Shown here: piece after piece, positions 1 through 8,157 of the stretch | Layout of the letters: each line of letters opens with the position of its first letter | Numbering within the stretch: position 1 is the stretch's first letter | Origin: Lachnospiraceae bacterium | Lineage (GTDB): Bacteria > Bacillota > Clostridia > Lachnospirales > Lachnospiraceae | Assembly: GCA_022793375.1 (NCBI GenBank) | Contig: JAAWCS010000024.1 | Span: forward strand, 1-45,409 | Direction of reading: 5' to 3' | Length of the DNA: 45,409 nt | Notes under the pieces: generated by a model | Seen by the model: only the letters and a program-made list of their open reading frames with translations | What the model was told of the DNA's origin: nothing | Database searches by the model: none | Made by a program: the position numbers and the translations under genes

Positions 1-141
1 AGGCGCAAAACAATACCGACAACAACGTGCAGCATTTTTGACAGGATTGTGCATTTGCAGACAGCACTGCGCAGTCAATAGGATAAATGTCGGAAAAATA
101 ATTCGCTGTTTGCGTCTCCCTCAATTTGCCGTCCGACATCC

Positions 142-1974
142 ATGACCTTTGATGCCAACAGCATTACCGATGCGGTTGTCGACGTATCCCGCGAAGATCC
201 GCCGAATATCTCCGACAAAGAACAGCTGGCCGCTTCTTTCCAGGAAGCAATTCTGGCTGCCCAGAGTGCGGAGTTTGACGCCGTGGCCGGCGCCAGCGAT
301 ATCACCAGCCCGGCTGTCGCCAAAGCGGCCGCCAAGTGCATTGCCCAGGCCAAGGGCGAAATCCCTATTGAAGTTATTACCGACAATACCGATGCCGGCG
401 GCAGCGAAACCAAGGACGGCAGCGACTGGCTGGGCGCAGAGCCGGAAATCGCCGACAGCGAAATCGTCGAGACATACGAAACCGAAATTCTCGTCATCGG
501 CTGCGGCACCGGCGGTATGTTCACGATTGCCGCGGCCGCCGAAGAAGGCGCCAAGGTCATCGGCATCGACCGCTTCAAGACCGGCGTCGGCATCCGCGAC
601 GACCTGGGCGCAATCAATTCCCGCTATCAGCAGGAGTGGGGCACCAAAATCAATAAATTTGACTACATTACGATGGCGACCCAGTATGCGGCCGGACATA
701 TCAACCAGGATCTGGTCCGCCTGTTCTGCGACGAGTCCGGCGCTGTCATCGACTGGTACGGCGACCGCCTGGCTGAGCGCGGCGTTGAGCTGTGGCATGA
801 ATCCGGCGATTCCGTAGACGATGCCCGCTACGAGCATTTTGCCACCGGCCATTCTCCCCGCTGGGCCGGCAGCGACAACGGAAACGGCGAGACGTTAGAC
901 GGCAACGCCGTACTGTATGACTATGCTACCGGTCTCGGCGCCGAGTTCCACTACAATACCAAGATGATTAAGCTGGTCCGCGAAAACGGCCGCGTCACCG
1001 GCTGCATCGCTGAAAACGGAGACGGCAAATACGTCCGTTACACCGCCAGCAAAGGCACGGTCGTCTGCACCGGCGGCTATTCCCTGAACTACGAGATGAT
1101 GGAGGCATTGCAGCCCTGGAACCTGCGCATCATCGGCCGCAACGGTTCCGAGCCCGGCGCGTTTGGCGACGGCATCAAAGCTTGTCTGTGGGCGGGCGCC
1201 AAGATGGACGAAACCCACTCCATGATGATGTTTGACCGCTGCGCCCTGCGTCCTGACCAGGAGACCGGCACCGAGACCGCTAAATCCGGCGACAACGGCT
1301 TCTTCTGGATGGGTTCCCAGCCCTGGCTGAAAGTCAACGCCGACGGCAAACGCTTCTTCAACGAGTCCGGCACTTACGAGGGAATACTCCATGCCGATGA
1401 GTACCAGAAGGGGCACTGCCACTACACGCTGTTTGACAGCAACTGGACGACGTATGCCCAGCAGTTTAAGATGCACGGCTGTTCCCGCCTGTATCCGTTT
1501 GAAAACGGGGCGGACCCGAACATTCCTTTCCAGGCCATTGAGGGCGGCATGCTGCCGGGCCTGATCGAGAGCGGCTTTGTCGTCCAGGCCGACACCGTCG
1601 AAGAACTGGCTGAAAAGCTGGGACTGCCCGCGGACGAATTGAAGGCTACCGTAGACCATTACAACGAACTGGCCCACGCCGGCGAGGACACCGATTTCGG
1701 CAAAGAAGCGTTCCGCTTAACGCCGGTAGATACGGCTCCCTTCTACGGCGCCAAGAACACCGGCTACGTGCTCTGCACGATGGATGGTATCCAGATTGAT
1801 ACCTCGATGAACGCCATCGATACGGAGGGCAACCCCATTCCCGGCCTGTATGTGGTCGGCAACGACAGCGGCTGCTATTTTGCCAACACATATCCGAACC
1901 TGTCCACCGGTATGGCCTGCGGCCGCACCGTGACCTTCGGACGGCTGCTCGGAAAGCAGCTGGCTCAAATGTAA
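142..1974 (+). CDS. FAD-dependent fumarate-reductase-like flavoprotein, 5'-truncated
   Basis: The 610-residue product has the end of an FMN-binding domain at residues 1-75 (AGASDITSPAV resembles the flavinylation-type S-G-A-T-x-T-S region). An FAD-binding fumarate reductase/succinate dehydrogenase flavoprotein domain follows from about residue 110, with a Rossmann loop VIGCGTGGMFTIAAA and a C-terminal FAD contact region NTYPNLSTGMACGRTVTFG. Family members are usually exported or cytoplasmic reductases of unsaturated organic acids. The reading frame is open only back to a TAG at 79-81. The ATG at 142 has no ribosome binding site, and the first half of the FMN-binding domain and any signal peptide are missing. 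The gene therefore looks cut at its 5' end by a deletion or rearrangement, and it may be silent. The class of enzyme is clear; its substrate is not. Confidence 0.8.
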   Translation: MTFDANSITDAVVDVSREDPPNISDKEQLAASFQEAILAAQSAEFDAVAGASDITSPAVAKAAAKCIAQAKGEIPIEVITDNTDAGGSETKDGSDWLGAEPEIADSEIVETYETEILVIGCGTGGMFTIAAAAEEGAKVIGIDRFKTGVGIRDDLGAINSRYQQEWGTKINKFDYITMATQYAAGHINQDLVRLFCDESGAVIDWYGDRLAERGVELWHESGDSVDDARYEHFATGHSPRWAGSDNGNGETLDGNAVLYDYATGLGAEFHYNTKMIKLVRENGRVTGCIAENGDGKYVRYTASKGTVVCTGGYSLNYEMMEALQPWNLRIIGRNGSEPGAFGDGIKACLWAGAKMDETHSMMMFDRCALRPDQETGTETAKSGDNGFFWMGSQPWLKVNADGKRFFNESGTYEGILHADEYQKGHCHYTLFDSNWTTYAQQFKMHGCSRLYPFENGADPNIPFQAIEGGMLPGLIESGFVVQADTVEELAEKLGLPADELKATVDHYNELAHAGEDTDFGKEAFRLTPVDTAPFYGAKNTGYVLCTMDGIQIDTSMNAIDTEGNPIPGLYVVGNDSGCYFANTYPNLSTGMACGRTVTFGRLLGKQLAQM

Positions 1975-2265
1975 AAGCACCGTCCCCGCCGGAGAATTTC
2001 TGATTTTTCCCGCAGCGGGGCCGGCAACTCTTTCATGGCTGCCGCAAAACAAAGCGCTAATGCAGGAACCGGTCTTTATATACGGCCGTTTCCTGCGTCA
2101 AAACCGCGTTTTGCGGCAGCTCTTTTCCTTCTAAAATTCCCTTCCCCCTTGCGCCCCCGCCCATTCCATAGTAAAATATTTCTAAATTTACATGTGCCTG
2201 GCGGCGTGCCGTCAAGGCATGAAAGCCGATCACTCACATGATCGCTGCTGGAAGGGAGTCTGCAC
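1975..2265. other. Intergenic region with possible weak hairpins
   Basis: This gap of about 290 bases holds no convincing gene. Around 2061-2097 GCAGGAA and TTCCTGC can pair across a long loop, and at about 2103-2116 CCGC-gtttt-GCGG is followed by a short T stretch. Either could end transcription of the flavoprotein gene, but neither is a strong terminator. A GGAAGGGAG ribosome binding site for the next gene lies just before 2266. Confidence 0.35.
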
Positions 2266-4194
2266 ATGTCCATTGAGCATTACAAAAAAGCCCTCAAGGC
2301 CGGCGAAAAATCCTACCGCGCCCGCCTTTCCCGCGGCGAGTACCCGTATCCGCCGTCCCTGGAGGAAATCCTTCCCAATATAAACCTTTATACCCCGGAA
2401 AAGCTGGGCGTCATCCAGATTCCTTCGGAGCTGATGGTCGGCACCAGCACCTCTGCCCGCAAGACAGCCTTTGCGCCGAATTTTATGCCTCTGCTGCCGG
2501 CAGATACCGAATTTGCCGCCAAGTGGATCGATCTGTGCAAGGCGCACGAAGCGGAGGGTATCCGCGATCCCGTGACCGCGTATGAATACATGAACCACTA
2601 TTACGTTACGGAGGGGAACAAGCGGGTCAGCGTCCTCAAATATTTCAACGATCCGGTGATTATGGGAACCGTGACCCGGCTGCTTCCGCCCAAAGACGAC
2701 TCCTTTGAAAGCCGTCTCTACTATGAATACCTGGATTTTTATAAGGTATCCGGCGCAAATTACCTGATGTTCAGCCGCCCCGGCGATTACCGCCTGCTGC
2801 TTTCGCGCATGGGCAAGGAGCCCGACGCGCTCTGGAGCGACGACGACCGTCTGAATTTCCGCGCTTTTTATCTGCGCTTTCGCGAAGCGTTTTATGGGCT
2901 GGGCGGGCGCAAGCTGCCGATTACGGCCGCCGACGCCATCCTTGTATATCTGAAAATATATACCTCCTATGACACGGCCAAGGATAAACTGCCCGCTAAG
3001 CTGCGCGTTGAGCTCAGTCGGATCTGGGACGATGTGCTGCTTCGCAGCCAGGGCAATACCGCCAACCTGCTGATGCAGCCCTCCCAGGAACCGAAACGCT
3101 CGCTTCTGGAACGCCTGCTGCCAAAGGATGAGCCAAAACTGCGGGCCGCGTTTCTCTACGGCAAGACGCCGCAGACCTCGCGCTGGACCTACGGGCATGA
3201 ACTGGGCCGGCTCCACCTGCAGCGGGCTTTCGGCGACCAGCTGAGCACCTCCGTCTACGAGAATCTTACCGTGGACACGGCGGAAGCGGCCATCGAGGAC
3301 GCCATCCGCGACGGGCATACGATCTTGTTTACAACGGCCGCCGATTTTATCGAACCCAGCCTGATGGCCGCCATCCGCCATCCGGGGGTTAAAATCCTCA
3401 ATTGCTCCCTGAACTGCTCGCACCGCTATATCCGCACCTACTATGGACGAATGTACGAAGCGAAATTCTTAACCGGCGTCATTGCCGGGGCGTTTTCGGA
3501 AAGCGGCCGCATCGGCTACACGGCCGATTATCCGACCTACGGCATGGTCGCGGATATCAACGCCTTTGCCCTGGGGGCCAAAATGGTCAATCCCCGCTCT
3601 GTCATCGATCTTCATTGGTCCACCACGCTTGACTGGGATCCCCAGGCGCTCTATCAGGCCAACGACACCGCGTTTCTCGCTATTCCCGGCGAACCAGAAC
3701 CCGGCAAGGCTCCCGGCCTTTTCGGTCTCTACGCCATCCGCGACGGACGCCTGCAGGATATTGCCCTGCCGATGTGGCACTGGGGTCGATTCTACGAGCA
3801 GCTTCTGCGTAGCGCTCTTGGCAGCTCCTGGAAGGCCGACGACCGCTCCGGCTCCTTCAAAGCCCTCAATTACTGGTGGGGCCTGTCGGCCGGCGTTGTC
3901 GATGTCATCTGCTCCCGCAGCCTGCCCGCCGGCACGGAAAAGCTGTTTTCTCTGCTTTACCAGGCCGTCTCCTCCGGCGCCCTTCATCCGTTTTCCGGCC
4001 GTCTTACGGCCCAAAACCGGGTCATTCAGGACGATCCGGCCGCCTGCCTGAATCCGATCGATATCATTACCATGGACTGGCTGTGCGAAAACGTCCGCGG
4101 CCATATCCCGACCCTTGACGAGCTCATCCCCTCGGCCCGCCCGATGGTGCGGCTTCAGGGCGTCGGCTCCCAGGAACAGCAGTGGAACCGGTAG
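2266..4194 (+). CDS. Cytoplasmic BMP/PnrA-type ligand-binding protein with ParB-like N-terminal part
   Basis: This is a 642-residue protein with no signal peptide or lipobox. The N-terminal part (about 1-270) contains YVTEGNKRVSVLKYF near residues 113-127. This resembles the D/E-G-N-x-R motif of ParB/Srx-like domains. From about residue 290 the sequence follows the BMP/PnrA substrate-binding fold: an opening strand (LRAAFLYGKTPQTSRWTYGH), an ADFIEPSLMAA helix, and YEAKFLTGVIAGAFSESGRIGY, which matches the family's re-x-q-x-x-yLaGxiAg...GkvG signature. BMP proteins normally bind nucleosides outside the cell for an ABC importer. This one should stay in the cytoplasm, so a sensor or switch role is more likely. 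It starts after GGAAGGGAG and sits 7 bases before a metallophosphoesterase gene in an apparent two-gene operon. Domain calls are by motif only. Confidence 0.75.
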   Translation: MSIEHYKKALKAGEKSYRARLSRGEYPYPPSLEEILPNINLYTPEKLGVIQIPSELMVGTSTSARKTAFAPNFMPLLPADTEFAAKWIDLCKAHEAEGIRDPVTAYEYMNHYYVTEGNKRVSVLKYFNDPVIMGTVTRLLPPKDDSFESRLYYEYLDFYKVSGANYLMFSRPGDYRLLLSRMGKEPDALWSDDDRLNFRAFYLRFREAFYGLGGRKLPITAADAILVYLKIYTSYDTAKDKLPAKLRVELSRIWDDVLLRSQGNTANLLMQPSQEPKRSLLERLLPKDEPKLRAAFLYGKTPQTSRWTYGHELGRLHLQRAFGDQLSTSVYENLTVDTAEAAIEDAIRDGHTILFTTAADFIEPSLMAAIRHPGVKILNCSLNCSHRYIRTYYGRMYEAKFLTGVIAGAFSESGRIGYTADYPTYGMVADINAFALGAKMVNPRSVIDLHWSTTLDWDPQALYQANDTAFLAIPGEPEPGKAPGLFGLYAIRDGRLQDIALPMWHWGRFYEQLLRSALGSSWKADDRSGSFKALNYWWGLSAGVVDVICSRSLPAGTEKLFSLLYQAVSSGALHPFSGRLTAQNRVIQDDPAACLNPIDIITMDWLCENVRGHIPTLDELIPSARPMVRLQGVGSQEQQWNR

Positions 4195-4201
4195 GCGCGC
4201 C

Positions 4202-4837
4202 ATGAAGATTTTAGCCATCTCCGATCAGGAATCAAAGTATCTGTGGGATTATTATGATAAAAGCAAGCTGGAGGGAATCGATTTAATCCTCTCGGCCGGC
4301 GACCTGGCGGCGGAATACCTGTCGTTCCTCGTCACGCTGTCACACGCCCCGGTACTCTATGTCCACGGCAACCACGACGACTGCTACGAGCAAAAACCCC
4401 CTTACGGCTGCACCTGTGTGGAGGATCAGATTTACGATTATCAGGGCCTGCGCATCCTCGGACTGGGCGGCTCCATGCGCTACAGCGCCGGCCTCCACCA
4501 GTACACGCCCGCCGATATGGCCTGGCGCGTCCGTCGGCTGTGGCTGCCGCTCGTCAAAAACGGCGGCTTCGACCTCCTGCTGAGCCACGCGCCCGCCGCC
4601 GGCTTAAACGACGGCGAGGACTTGCCGCACCGCGGGTTTTCCGCCTTCAACCATTTGATGGATAAATATGCGCCGGCGTATTTTGTGCACGGACATGTGC
4701 ACATGAATTATAATCCGGCGCAGAAGAGATGGGATCGCTATCAGAATACCACGGTGGTCAACGCGTTCGAGCGCTGTGTGTTTGAGGTGGATTTGCAGGC
4801 GCTGCTTGAAAAGCGGCGGAGGGGCCGCAGCGGGTAG
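4202..4837 (+). CDS. Calcineurin-like metallophosphoesterase
   Basis: The 211-residue product shows the calcineurin-like phosphoesterase motifs: ILAISDQES at the start (the usual D-x-H is D-x-E here), LILSAGDLAAEYL (GD), VLYVHGNHDD (GNHD), LLLSHAPAAG (the SH motif) and PAYFVHGHVHMNY (GHxH). These place the metal-binding residues of a dinuclear phosphoesterase. I chose ATG 4202 because the protein then begins directly with the first beta strand; a longer reading from 4115 only overlaps the previous gene. It follows the BMP-type gene by 7 bases, so the two are probably co-expressed. A nucleotide or phosphodiester substrate linked to the BMP domain's ligand is plausible but unproven. Confidence 0.85.
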   Translation: MKILAISDQESKYLWDYYDKSKLEGIDLILSAGDLAAEYLSFLVTLSHAPVLYVHGNHDDCYEQKPPYGCTCVEDQIYDYQGLRILGLGGSMRYSAGLHQYTPADMAWRVRRLWLPLVKNGGFDLLLSHAPAAGLNDGEDLPHRGFSAFNHLMDKYAPAYFVHGHVHMNYNPAQKRWDRYQNTTVVNAFERCVFEVDLQALLEKRRRGRSG

Positions 4838-4942
4838 ATGTGGTTTAGGTTGTATAAACGGTCAAAATAGGCTGTACGGATCGTCAAAGGTCCGTTGTCC
4901 CTCCTGCCGGTTGGCAGGAACGAAAAACCAAGGGAGGTACGT

Positions 4943-6511
4943 ATGTATTATCTGAACACCGACGGCCCGGTCAAGATGTTTGGCATGGTATTGCGGGATG
5001 AAATTTATGTGGATAAAAGTCTGCTGGCGCAAAAGGTTTCGCAGTCCATCGGGACATGGAACCGCTTTATCTGCATTACCCGCCCCAGACGCTTTGGGAA
5101 AACGATGAACGCCAACATGCTGGGCGCTTACTATACAAAAGGATTTGACACCTCCTCTTTATTTACGTCTCTGGCGCTCTCTCAAACCCCTGAATATAAA
5201 AAGCACCTGAATTGTTACAATGTGGTTCACATTGATTTCAGCGCGCGCCCAGATTTCTGCGACTGTTATGAAGATTATATCCGTGACATCCTCTCCTCTC
5301 TGAGAAGCGACCTCGCAAACGCTTATCCGGCGCTTAAAGGCCGGGAGTACTCCAGTATAAGCCGTATGTTCCAGGAAACCGGAGATTCTTTCATTTTTAT
5401 TTTTGACGAATGGGATTCCGTTTTCTGTGAACCTTATATGACACGTCAGAATAAAGAAGCATTTTTGCGCTTCCTGAAGGGACTTCTCAAGGACAAGCCG
5501 TATGTGGCTCTCGCCTACATGACCGGCGTGCTGCCAATCGCCAAATATTCCAGCGGTTCGGAACTCAATATGTTCCGCGAATACAATTTTATGAACGATC
5601 AGGTCTTTAAAACGTATTTCGGCCTGACCGCTCAGGAAGTAAAGATTCTCTGCGATACCCACAAAGGCGTAAGCTACGAAGAATTGAAGCAGTGGTATGA
5701 CGGCTATTATATGAGCGACAGCCAGGGCCTTTTTAACCCCCGGTCTGTCTGCTGCGCGCTGGCGGAAGGAGTCTGCCGCAATTACTGGACCGAAACAGGT
5801 CCGATGAACGAGATTGCCGACTGCATCGAGCATAATGTCAGCGAAGTCCGTGAGGATATCGTACACATGGTCGCCGGGATTCCGATTGAAATCCAGCTAG
5901 ACGGCTACAGCGCTGCCGAACAGAGCCTTACTCACCGCAACGAAATCCTTTCCGCCATGGTGGTGTATGGCTTTTTATCCTACAATGACGGGGTTTTGCG
6001 CATTCCCAATCATGAACTGATGGAAAAATTCCAGCAGGTATTATCGCGTGACAGCATGGGAGAGGTAAAGCAGATCGTTGAAACCTCAAAAAAGATGCTG
6101 GAAGCGACCCTCGCCATGGATGAACAGACCGTAGCCCATATCCTTGAAGAGGTTCATGACAGGGAAATTCCTTTTTTAGTATACAACGATGAAAACGCTC
6201 TGTCCTGTGTAATCACGCTCTGCTATTTATATGCCAGAAAGGACTACCGCATCGAACGGGAAGAAAAAACCGGCAAAGGCTATTGTGACTATATCTTTTA
6301 TCCAAAAAAAGCACACAAACCAGCCATCCTGCTGGAATTGAAAGTAAATGAAAGCCCTGAAAACGCCCTCATGCAAATCCACAGCAAAGGATATTTGCAG
6401 AAGGCAGCGGACTGCGGCGAAGTTCTCCTCGTGGGAATTGGTTATGACAAAAAGCAAAAGCTTCACCAATGCCGGATCGAAAAACAGACCCCCGGCCATA
6501 CCCTGGTCTGA
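4943..6511 (+). CDS. AAA-ATPase-like / PD-(D/E)XK nuclease-like protein
   Basis: The 522-residue product belongs to the common Bacteroidetes/Clostridia family that pairs an AAA-ATPase-like domain with a C-terminal PD-(D/E)XK domain. The N-terminus has GMVLRDEIYVDKS and a P-loop-like RPRRFGKT (about 47-54). A Walker B-like FIFIFDEWD follows at about 152-160. The C-terminus has the nuclease core with D449 in GYCDYIF and E465/K467 in ILLELKVN. ATG 4943 has a good AGGGAGG site 5 bases upstream. The gene is monocistronic, with its own upstream hairpin region (CTGCC-ggtt-GGCAG near 4910) and a bidirectional terminator downstream. The family's role is unsettled (defence or mobile-element related); nothing nearby settles it. 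Confidence 0.85.
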   Translation: MYYLNTDGPVKMFGMVLRDEIYVDKSLLAQKVSQSIGTWNRFICITRPRRFGKTMNANMLGAYYTKGFDTSSLFTSLALSQTPEYKKHLNCYNVVHIDFSARPDFCDCYEDYIRDILSSLRSDLANAYPALKGREYSSISRMFQETGDSFIFIFDEWDSVFCEPYMTRQNKEAFLRFLKGLLKDKPYVALAYMTGVLPIAKYSSGSELNMFREYNFMNDQVFKTYFGLTAQEVKILCDTHKGVSYEELKQWYDGYYMSDSQGLFNPRSVCCALAEGVCRNYWTETGPMNEIADCIEHNVSEVREDIVHMVAGIPIEIQLDGYSAAEQSLTHRNEILSAMVVYGFLSYNDGVLRIPNHELMEKFQQVLSRDSMGEVKQIVETSKKMLEATLAMDEQTVAHILEEVHDREIPFLVYNDENALSCVITLCYLYARKDYRIEREEKTGKGYCDYIFYPKKAHKPAILLELKVNESPENALMQIHSKGYLQKAADCGEVLLVGIGYDKKQKLHQCRIEKQTPGHTLV

Positions 6512-6550
6512 GGTGTCGGATAAAACAAACGAATTAAATCTCTTACAAGC

Positions 6551-6597
6551 AAAAAGGCAGGAGAAAATCCACTCTGGTTTTTCCCCTGCCTTTTTCG
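6551..6597. terminator. Bidirectional terminator
   Basis: AAAAAGGCAGGAGAAAA pairs with TTTTTCCCCTGCCTTTTT around a loop of about 10 bases. It has A-tracts on the left and T-tracts on the right, so it can end transcription of the AAA-ATPase gene from one side and of yaaA from the other. Confidence 0.85.
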
Positions 6598-6598
6598 T

Positions 6599-7351
6599 TC
6601 ATGCGCTCCGCACTCTTTCAAAAACATACTCCGACTGCGTAGACAATGCCGTCCTGAACACATATCCCAGCCTGTCATACCTGCGGATTTCCTCCGGGTC
6701 CTCTATGCCCTTCTCCGCCATAAACCGTACCATATCGCCTCTGGCCATTTTGGCATACGTGCCCTTTGTGACGAGTTTACCTGCGGATTTTTCGCAAAAG
6801 GTGATTGTAATATAGCGATCCTGCCCTGTGAGATATTTCTCAATGCACTTTGAGTATTCGCGGGACGCGAGATTGATAATAAGCCCGCTGTCGTCCCGGA
6901 CCGCTTCATACAAATCTCTTCCCCACAGCGCATACAAATCCTTGTGTCCGCCAACGGAGGCTTTGGCCTGCATTTCCAGCCGATACGGCGTCACGCCGTC
7001 CATGGGTTTTAACACGCCGTAAAAGGCGGACAGGATCCGCAAATGCTCCTGTATATAGTCATACTGCCTGTTTTCAAACACCGCCGGCGCCATATATTGA
7101 TAGGCAATGCCCTCGTAGGAAAGCACGGCCGGCGTCAGTCCGCTTTTTAAGTCCATACGCTTAATCCGGCCGATATTCTGCCTGGCGATCTCGTCGTTGC
7201 ATTTCCAGAGACGTTTCAATGCCTCCGGGGATTGCCCCCGTAACCAGTCCAGAATATCGGCGGCCCGGCTGATAAATTCCGGAAGGCCCGCGGACGGCAG
7301 GCTGTCCAAATCCGTTTTCATCCTCTTAGCCGGCGATAATATGATTTTCAT
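6599..7351 (-). CDS. yaaA: Peroxide stress protein YaaA (DUF328)
   Basis: This 250-residue protein is typical in length for YaaA. It begins MKIILSPAKRM, as family members do, and carries GVTPYRLEMQAK and LINLASREYSKCI motifs. In E. coli YaaA limits free iron and protects DNA and proteins during hydrogen peroxide stress. Its ATG (7349-7351) overlaps the TGA of bcp (7348-7350) as ATGA, so translation is probably coupled to bcp. The two genes form a small oxidative-stress operon read on the minus strand from the promoter near 7949-7977. Confidence 0.92.
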   Translation of the reverse strand: MKIILSPAKRMKTDLDSLPSAGLPEFISRAADILDWLRGQSPEALKRLWKCNDEIARQNIGRIKRMDLKSGLTPAVLSYEGIAYQYMAPAVFENRQYDYIQEHLRILSAFYGVLKPMDGVTPYRLEMQAKASVGGHKDLYALWGRDLYEAVRDDSGLIINLASREYSKCIEKYLTGQDRYITITFCEKSAGKLVTKGTYAKMARGDMVRFMAEKGIEDPEEIRRYDRLGYVFRTALSTQSEYVFERVRSA

Positions 7352-7803
7352 TCTACTTCACGCAGCATTTTTTCGGGGTCCTCCGCGGCTTTTACCTTAT
7401 CGTTGGCCTTAATGATGACGCCCTCCTCATCGATCAGATAGGTCGTCCGAACCACGCCCATCGATACCTTGCCGTAATTCTTCTTTTCCTTCCAGACATC
7501 GTAAGCTTCAATGACCTTGCGCTCCGGGTCCGCAAGAAGCGTAAACGCAAGCCCATACTTTTCCTCAAACTTTTTGTGCGACGCAACGGTATCTTTGCTG
7601 ATTCCCAAAATCACGGCTCCTTTTTCCGTAAATTGCGGAAGCCTTTCGGAAAAACCGCAGGCCTGCTTCGTGCATCCCGGGGTATTGTCCTTTGGATAGA
7701 AATATAAAATAACCTTTTTTCCTGCGTAATCGGATAGCTTATGCATCGCTCCGTTTTGATCCGGTAATTCAAAATCCGGCGCTTTTGTTCCTGTTTCCAG
7801 CAT
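7348..7803 (-). CDS. bcp: Thioredoxin-dependent peroxiredoxin, Bcp/PrxQ type
   Basis: The 151-residue product has the Bcp/PrxQ signature: FYPKDNTPGCTKQACGF puts the peroxidatic cysteine at C44 and the resolving cysteine at C49, the C-x4-C arrangement of an atypical 2-Cys enzyme. It reduces hydroperoxides in the cytoplasm using thioredoxin. I chose the ATG at 7801-7803 because MLETGTKAPDFELPD starts at the family's usual first strand and AGAGAGGAA lies just upstream; the frame runs open further upstream without family resemblance. It is the first gene of the bcp-yaaA operon. The 5' leader is about 140 bases and contains a CTCGTGC/GCACGAG hairpin. Confidence 0.92.
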   Translation of the reverse strand: MLETGTKAPDFELPDQNGAMHKLSDYAGKKVILYFYPKDNTPGCTKQACGFSERLPQFTEKGAVILGISKDTVASHKKFEEKYGLAFTLLADPERKVIEAYDVWKEKKNYGKVSMGVVRTTYLIDEEGVIIKANDKVKAAEDPEKMLREVE

Positions 7804-7828
7804 AGGAAATTCCTCTCTTTCTTTGTTC

Positions 7829-7852
7829 TCGTGCAGCGGTTGGCGCACGAGC
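7829..7852 (-). other. Leader hairpin ahead of bcp
   Basis: On the minus strand CTCGTGC-gccaaccgct-GCACGAG forms a 7-bp stem in the leader, about 25 bases before the bcp start. It has no T-run, so it is not a terminator. It could affect translation or RNA stability; no function is demonstrated. Confidence 0.4.
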
Positions 7853-7948
7853 GGTTTTTCATACCAGTATGCCCATGTAACCTTTGTTTCATTACATAAT
7901 TGTCCGTGTTTGCAAGGCAGACAGGACACCTCATGGCGTTTCCTTCAA

Positions 7949-7977
7949 ATTATATAGCAAGAAAATAAAATTCGCAA
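7949..7977 (-). promoter_or_regulatory. Promoter of bcp-yaaA
   Basis: Read on the minus strand, TTGCGA (7977-7972) and TATAAT (7954-7949) are separated by exactly 17 bases, a near-consensus sigma-A promoter. Confidence 0.75.
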
Positions 7978-8005
7978 GGGCCGGATCAATTTTAAAAAGA
8001 ATCGA

Positions 8006-8034
8006 TTGACCGCTGAAAAAATCTGTGTTATAGT
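8006..8034 (+). promoter_or_regulatory. Promoter of the glycerol operon
   Basis: TTGACC (8006-8011) and TATAGT (8029-8034) have a 17-base spacer. The start of transcription should fall near 8041, just before the leader hairpin at 8066-8106. Confidence 0.8.
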
Positions 8035-8065
8035 TAACCCAAGTTAATAAACCGCAAGAGACTAA

Positions 8066-8106
8066 GAGCAATGGTATGAACCCCCTTCATTTCCATTGCT
8101 CCTTTT
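8066..8106 (+). terminator. Leader terminator, probable GlpP antitermination target
   Basis: GAGCAATGG (8066-8074) and CCATTGCTC (8093-8101) form a perfect 9-bp stem, followed by CTTTT. It lies between the promoter and the first gene, so it should stop transcription unless antiterminated. The operon encodes GlpP, the glycerol-3-phosphate-responsive antiterminator known to act on such leaders in Bacillus, so this is the likely binding site. Confidence 0.72.
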
Positions 8107-8157
8107 GCGTGCTGGCAATGAGCAGTGCGCCTGTGCGGAAAGGAAAGGAAAAACATT

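Noticed and set aside
121..852. Open frames on the minus strand opposite the flavoprotein gene
   Set aside because: Alanine/glycine-rich shadow translation with no recognisable domain.
895..1677. A 260-codon minus-strand frame
   Set aside because: Shadow of the flavoprotein gene, with no ribosome binding site or motifs.
2230..3423. A 397-codon open frame on the minus strand
   Set aside because: It lies opposite the BMP-type gene and has no family-like motifs. Long antisense frames are common in GC-rich DNA with strong codon bias.
7611..7934. Minus-strand frame beginning MRCPVC, which looked like a zinc-binding protein
   Set aside because: It runs into the bcp gene in another frame and only the first residues look structured. 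I treat it as leader sequence.
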